From Bacillota bacterium (GTDB taxonomy: Bacteria; Bacillota; Clostridia; Acetivibrionales; DTU013), in NCBI GenBank assembly GCA_023411645.1, contig JAEYON010000014.1, forward strand, positions 1 through 26,412: a stretch of 26,412 nucleotides of DNA. Direction: 5' to 3'. Position numbers and translations under genes: made by a program. The notes below the pieces were generated by a model. The model was not told where the DNA came from. It did no database searches and was given only the letters and a program-made list of their open reading frames with translations. Shown in pieces: positions 23,531 through 26,412 of this stretch. Within the stretch, counting starts at the first letter, position 1; every line of letters begins with the position of its first letter.

Positions 23531-24512
23531 ATGAATCACGAAAAATTAAAAGAGCTTGAAAGAACAATATGCAGAGAGTACTGCAATATTGCGGGCATTA
23601 TTGTACAAAAAAAACAGCCAGAAATTATACAAAAACTATTTTAACGGATATACCGCCGATACTGCTTTTCATGTTTTTTCGGTGACAAAGAGCATTATTT
23701 CCGCGCTTGTCGGTATAGCCATTGATAAAGGTTATATCCAGAGCATCAATCAGAAGGTGTTGGACTTCTTTCCGGATTACACTCCAAAACGAGGCGAAAA
23801 GATGGCACAGCGCGTCACAATACGGGATATGCTGACTATGACTGCTCCGTACAAATATAAGTCGGCTCCGTACACGAAGTATTTTTCAAGCGAGAGTTGG
23901 GTAAAGAGCGCCCTTGATCTTTTAGGCGGCAAGGGAGAGATTGGTCAGTTCCGGTATGCGCCACTCATAGGGCCTGATATCCTTTCGGGTATCCTTACAT
24001 ACGCGACTGGGCAGTCCGTGCTTGAGTTCGCATATGAAAACCTGTTTTCTCCAATGGGGATCGATGTCACGCAGAATGTGGTCTTTCATGGCAAGGAAGA
24101 ACAGCTCTCTATTATGAAGGATTATCACAAAAGTGGATGGGTCGCAGATCCACAGGGAATAAATACAGCAGGATGGGGACTTTTCATAACACTTGCGGAT
24201 ATGGCAAAAATCGGGCAATTGTATCTCAACCGCGGATCATGGAACGGCAGGCAGCTAATATCTTCCGAATGGCTCGATGAGAGCACGATCGAGCACAGCC
24301 GCTGGGATGAGCTTAATCTAACGTATGGCTACCTTTGGTGGATCATTGATAGAAATGAACACAGCTACGCTGCCATTGGAGACGGCGGTAATGTGATCTA
24401 CGTCAACCTGGCTAAAAATCTGGTCGTTGTAATTGCTTCGCTTTTCAAACCGAATGTAAAGGATAGAATAGAATTTATTAAAAAGCATATCGAGCCGGTA
24501 CTCGGAGAATAG
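23531..24512 (+). pseudogene. Serine hydrolase (class C beta-lactamase fold), frameshifted at an A8 run
   Basis: A beta-lactamase/DD-peptidase-fold hydrolase read in two frames. The natural start is the ATG at 23531 (AGGAGA upstream), giving MNHEKLKELERTIC then REYCNIAGIIVQK. After the A8 run (23607-23614) this frame stops at 23642-23644. The remainder, NSQKLYKNYFNGYTADTAFH to the end at 24512, continues in the next frame; removing one A joins them. The main part has the SxxK motif in FSVTKSI, a YAP in place of YxN (FRYAPLIGPD), and GDGGN near the C-terminus. About 37 residues lie before the shift. It may be decayed, phase-variable by slippage, or rescued by transcriptional slippage. A shorter product from 23556 (318 aa) would have a foreign N-terminus and no ribosome site. 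Confidence 0.85.
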
Positions 24513-24548
24513 GTGAAAAGCCCACATAATTACTGTTCATTTCATCAT

Positions 24549-24749
24549 GGATACTGTGCAATAGCGAAAACAGGAGCTTCATTTGCAAGAGATGTATAGT
24601 TCTGCTCGGGCAAGCCGAAACTCGCAAAAATGCATAAAGAAAACATGCTAGTAGCATTTTTGCTCAAACAGTCGGCTTGCTGCTCCTCGCTCTGACTATA
24701 CATCTCTAAGCTTCATTGCGCTAAAGTTTCCTTTTATTGCACAGTATCC
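24549..24749 (+). mobile_element. Palindromic repeat element copy B (201 bp) with nested insertion
   Basis: Same element as 19503-19583, with perfect ends GGATACTGTGCAATA and TATTGCACAGTATCC. Its left arm (24549-24591) and right arm (24711-24748) have exactly the lengths of copy A (43 and 38). Between them sit 117 extra bases (24592-24708), followed by a second AG (24709-24710) that duplicates AG at 24590-24591. The extra DNA forms nested stems: AGAGATGTATAGT/ACTATACATCTCT, CAAGCCGA/TCGGCTTG and GCAAAAATGC/GCATTTTTGC. It has no coding capacity. It lies 36 bp after the broken serine hydrolase. Confidence 0.78.
24588..24707 (+). repeat. Nested palindrome inside element copy B
   Basis: Three concentric perfect stems of 13, 8 and 10 bp (24588-24600 with 24695-24707, 24611-24618 with 24672-24679, 24624-24633 with 24654-24663) would fold into one long hairpin in single-stranded DNA or RNA. 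It is absent from copy A at the matching position. Confidence 0.75.
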
Positions 24750-24789
24750 ACATAGCAACACCTCTACGTGGTGGGATTCCTGCTGTGTT
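24750..24789 (-). terminator. Hairpin after the alpha/beta hydrolase gene
   Basis: CACATAGCA...TGCTGTG outside and CACC/GGTG inside form a compound hairpin 15 bases after the stop of the minus-strand hydrolase. A T-run is not obvious on the minus strand, so the terminator role is uncertain. Confidence 0.35.
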
Positions 24790-24803
24790 TATAGTAAAAA
24801 AAT

Positions 24804-25562
24804 TTATATAAAGTTTCTCAGCCATTGTAATGCCTGTTCCCACATTACATGTATAAATTCATGCTTAGTGTCGGGATAAACGATCAGTTTTATCTTATTG
24901 GGAGAATCAACATAATAATTAGCTAAGTCCTCGTAATATTTCTTTACTTTATTCAGATTATAATGCTGATCCATCTCACCTACCTGAATAAGCAGCGCTG
25001 TCGGGTAGAACAGATCCATACATTTCAAAGGCTGGTACTTTTCAAAAAATGTTTCTAGCTCTGCTTCTGAGGTTTTTTGTACTGAGACATCACCCGGAAT
25101 ATCATCCCAATAAGGTGAGCTAATGATCGGAATACCAACTTTGATCCGGTCATCAATCACAATTGTCCGATAGGTGATAAAACCGCCCATGGAAACTCCG
25201 ACCATGGCTATTCTCTCTTCATCGACCTCTTCAAGAACAGATAAATCATCAATGAGAAGCTTCACATCATCTGCGGTTTCCTTCATTGCCATCCTTAAAG
25301 CTAACAAATCAATTTCGCCCGAAGAATTCATTACAGCTGAATGAAAGTCCGGCCCCGGCCTATCTCCATGAAGCCTGTTATCAATCGCTACTGCATAATA
25401 GCCTAGTTCCGCCAACTCCTTCAGGCAGCCGTTTGCGGAATAAGTATCTTTACTTTGGGTAAATCCATGACTTAATATCACCAGAGGTTTTTTACTGTTA
25501 TCATCTCGTCTGCTTATGATGGCAGGGATACCCCGGATGGTTTTCCTCTCTTCACATATCAT
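24804..25562 (-). CDS. Alpha/beta hydrolase (prolyl oligopeptidase-like esterase)
   Basis: A 252-residue alpha/beta-hydrolase-fold protein without signal peptide. The oxyanion loop is in ILSHGFTQSKD, the nucleophile elbow is MVGVSMGGF (Ser124), the acid is probably Asp in VGEMDQHYN, and the catalytic His is in DTKHEFIH. DNRLHGDRPG matches the DxRGxG-like strand of dienelactone-hydrolase/S9-type esterases. The substrate is unknown. AAAGGAG lies ten bases before the ATG at 25562. It is divergent from the merR gene, with 85 bp between the two starts and an unusual 19-bp-spacer promoter, which suggests control by that regulator. Confidence 0.88.
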   Translation of the reverse strand: MICEERKTIRGIPAIISRRDDNSKKPLVILSHGFTQSKDTYSANGCLKELAELGYYAVAIDNRLHGDRPGPDFHSAVMNSSGEIDLLALRMAMKETADDVKLLIDDLSVLEEVDEERIAMVGVSMGGFITYRTIVIDDRIKVGIPIISSPYWDDIPGDVSVQKTSEAELETFFEKYQPLKCMDLFYPTALLIQVGEMDQHYNLNKVKKYYEDLANYYVDSPNKIKLIVYPDTKHEFIHVMWEQALQWLRNFI

Positions 25563-25595
25563 CTTATGAAATCTCCTTTACAGTATTTTTTATTT

Positions 25596-25626
25596 ACTAT
25601 AAACTATAAAGCAATAGACAGGTCAA
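25596..25626 (-). promoter_or_regulatory. Minus-strand promoter with 19-bp spacer, likely MerR target
   Basis: On the minus strand TTGACC (plus 25621-25626) and TATAGT (plus 25596-25601) are separated by 19 bp. Such over-long spacers are the hallmark of promoters activated by MerR-family DNA distortion. The plus-strand gene on the other side encodes a MerR protein. A second TATAGT at 25603-25608 is too close (12 bp) to serve with this -35. Confidence 0.55.
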
Positions 25627-25647
25627 GTAAAAAAAGGAGGAATTCAT

Positions 25648-26172
25648 TTGACATTTACTGTGGGAAAGCTTTCAAAAATGTATGGAATATCAAGAACGAC
25701 ACTTCTTTACTATGATCAAATAGGCCTCCTGCGCCCTACAGCAAGAAATTCCGCTAGGTACCGTCTTTACAGCCAGGCAGATGCTGATCGTCTTGGGCAG
25801 ATTATGATATTGAAGCATGCTGGTGTACCAATAAGTGAAATCAAAAACCTTATCTCTTCTGAGGAAACAATTGTATTCGGAAGGCTGATGAAAAGACTCG
25901 GTGAGATAAACTTCGAGATTGAAAAATTAAAGAATAATCAAAAGCAGATTATAAGTATTATGAGTCAGTCTACTGTAATTAAAAATACTCGTGATGCAGA
26001 TCCCATCATGACGGATCACATTATTCACTTTGCTGAAATAGGCGACGATAAGAGAGAACAATGGCATGTGGAATTTGAAGCTCAGTCACCGGAGCTGCAC
26101 GATAAATTCCTTACGATGATCGGGTTGAGTAAAGAAGAAGTTCAGGCTGTCAGAAACAGATGCAAACAATAG
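25648..26172 (+). CDS. MerR-family transcriptional regulator
   Basis: A 174-residue regulator. The N-terminal winged helix reads TFTVGKLSKMYGISRTTLLY, then YDQIGLLRP and YRLYSQADADRL. A dimerisation coiled coil follows (about 82-108, RLGEINFEIEKLKNNQKQ), and then a C-terminal effector part with HVEFEAQSPELHDKFL. The C-terminal section has no Cys cluster, so metal sensing of the classical type is unlikely; small-molecule or drug sensing is more plausible. The start is TTG at 25648, with AAGGAGGA seven bases upstream. It is divergent from an alpha/beta hydrolase gene that it probably controls. Confidence 0.9.
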   Translation: MTFTVGKLSKMYGISRTTLLYYDQIGLLRPTARNSARYRLYSQADADRLGQIMILKHAGVPISEIKNLISSEETIVFGRLMKRLGEINFEIEKLKNNQKQIISIMSQSTVIKNTRDADPIMTDHIIHFAEIGDDKREQWHVEFEAQSPELHDKFLTMIGLSKEEVQAVRNRCKQ

Positions 26173-26209
26173 TCATTTAATGCACATTTTCCTACTGACA
26201 AACCATTTT

Positions 26210-26226
26210 AAAACAGTTCTTGTTAA
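26210..26226 (+). repeat. 17-bp direct repeat, second copy
   Basis: Same 17-mer as at 23440-23456. Here it lies about ten bases before a decayed serine hydrolase tail instead of before a full gene. Confidence 0.6.
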
Positions 26227-26236
26227 CCCAGCGATA

Positions 26237-26320
26237 AATTTTGTTGTTGACATTGCCTCACTTTTCAACCCGAAAGTAAGGGATAGGCGCAAACTCTCAC
26301 ATATAAATACCCAGGTGTGA
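26237..26320 (+). pseudogene. Remnant of a serine hydrolase C-terminus
   Basis: Translated from 26237, the stretch reads NFVVDIASLFNPKVRDR and ends at TGA 26318-26320. It matches NLVVVIASLFKPNVKDR near the end of the frameshifted serine hydrolase (24417 onward). At the DNA level I count 40 identical of 51 bases, so it is an old homologous fragment, not a fresh copy. No start codon, catalytic motif or upstream gene body remains; merR ends 64 bases before. Confidence 0.72.
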
Positions 26321-26321
26321 A

Positions 26322-26345
26322 TATCTTATATTTAAGATATTTTAT
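26322..26345 (+). terminator. Weak hairpin before the last gene
   Basis: AATATCTTA and TAAGATATT form a 9-bp A/T-rich stem around TATT, followed by TTT. It could be a weak terminator of merR transcription or a leader structure of the next gene. Confidence 0.3.
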
Positions 26346-26361
26346 GGATGGAGGTATTTAC

Positions 26362-26412
26362 ATGGGATTTTATATTGGTGTCGAACCGAATGTAAAAATC
26401 TATGTAGAAGAT
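26362..26412 (+). CDS. Alpha/beta hydrolase, 5' end only (runs off the window)
   Basis: Only the first 17 codons are inside the window: MGFYIGVEPNVKIYVED. GGAGG lies eight bases before the ATG. This N-terminus, with EPNV followed by a strand ending in VED, is the usual opening of small alpha/beta hydrolases of the haloperoxidase/esterase type in Firmicutes. The catalytic residues lie outside the window, so the family is a tentative recognition from the start only. Confidence 0.6.
   Translation, partial: MGFYIGVEPNVKIYVED

Noticed and set aside
23556..24512. Intact 318-aa serine hydrolase starting at 23556
   Set aside because: Its first ~20 residues do not resemble the family and it lacks a ribosome site. 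The family-like N-terminus is in the other frame from 23531, so a frameshift is the better reading.
19503..24749. Composite transposon bounded by the two palindromic elements
   Set aside because: Both copies are non-coding and no transposase or long target duplications are visible. The enclosed genes (ridA, M24 protein, GntR-ABC) have ordinary codon use. Two independent insertions explain the layout more simply.
1..26412. CRISPR array, prophage or toxin-antitoxin module
   Set aside because: No regularly spaced direct repeats, no phage structural or integrase genes, and no small paired toxin/antitoxin frames with ribosome sites were seen.

Overview
The window looks like the chromosome of an endospore-forming member of the Clostridia. 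Support: a sporulation gene (spoVS) behind a textbook sigma-H-type promoter; the conserved Firmicutes orders tepA-ylzJ-spoIIIE and rny-ymdB-spoVS; an RNase P RNA of the general type-A layout; purine-rich Shine-Dalgarno sites with frequent TTG/GTG starts; moderate GC. The species cannot be named from the sequence.

Layout. 1-170: end of a tRNA cluster (tRNA-Asn, then a CAU-anticodon tRNA) closed by a terminator that can work both ways, with a small unknown minus-strand gene behind it. 509-2038: trmK and a Nif3-family gene. 2060-2526: rnpB with its own promoter and terminator. 2722-8509: tepA-ylzJ-spoIIIE, split by a minus-strand chemotaxis receptor. 8526-11969: an 11-repeat TPR membrane protein and a YgiQ-family radical SAM protein. 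11981-14987: rny, ymdB and spoVS. 15078-19484: a 44-codon Cys-containing membrane peptide, pgeF, a lipoprotein solute-binding protein without its transporter, lspA and a RluD-type pseudouridine synthase. The first 19.5 kb is mostly conserved housekeeping and sporulation DNA.

From 19.5 kb the window becomes accessory. Two copies of a small terminal-inverted-repeat element (81 bp at 19503 and 201 bp at 24549) flank: an M24-fold protein that has lost three of five metal ligands; RidA; a minus-strand GntR/ABC-ATPase/ABC-permease operon with a palindrome over its promoter; and a beta-lactamase-fold serine hydrolase broken by one extra A in an A8 run. The second element copy carries a nested 117-bp palindromic insertion. 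After it come an alpha/beta hydrolase divergent from a MerR regulator, a decayed C-terminal remnant of a second serine hydrolase, and the first 17 codons of another alpha/beta hydrolase.

Most noteworthy: the nested palindromic repeat family, the A8 frameshift (decay or phase switching), the metal-ligand-poor M24 protein, the unclear rny start codon, the possibly leaderless pgeF mRNA, and the 19-bp-spacer promoter opposite merR. I did not find a clearly new multi-gene defence or biosynthetic system.
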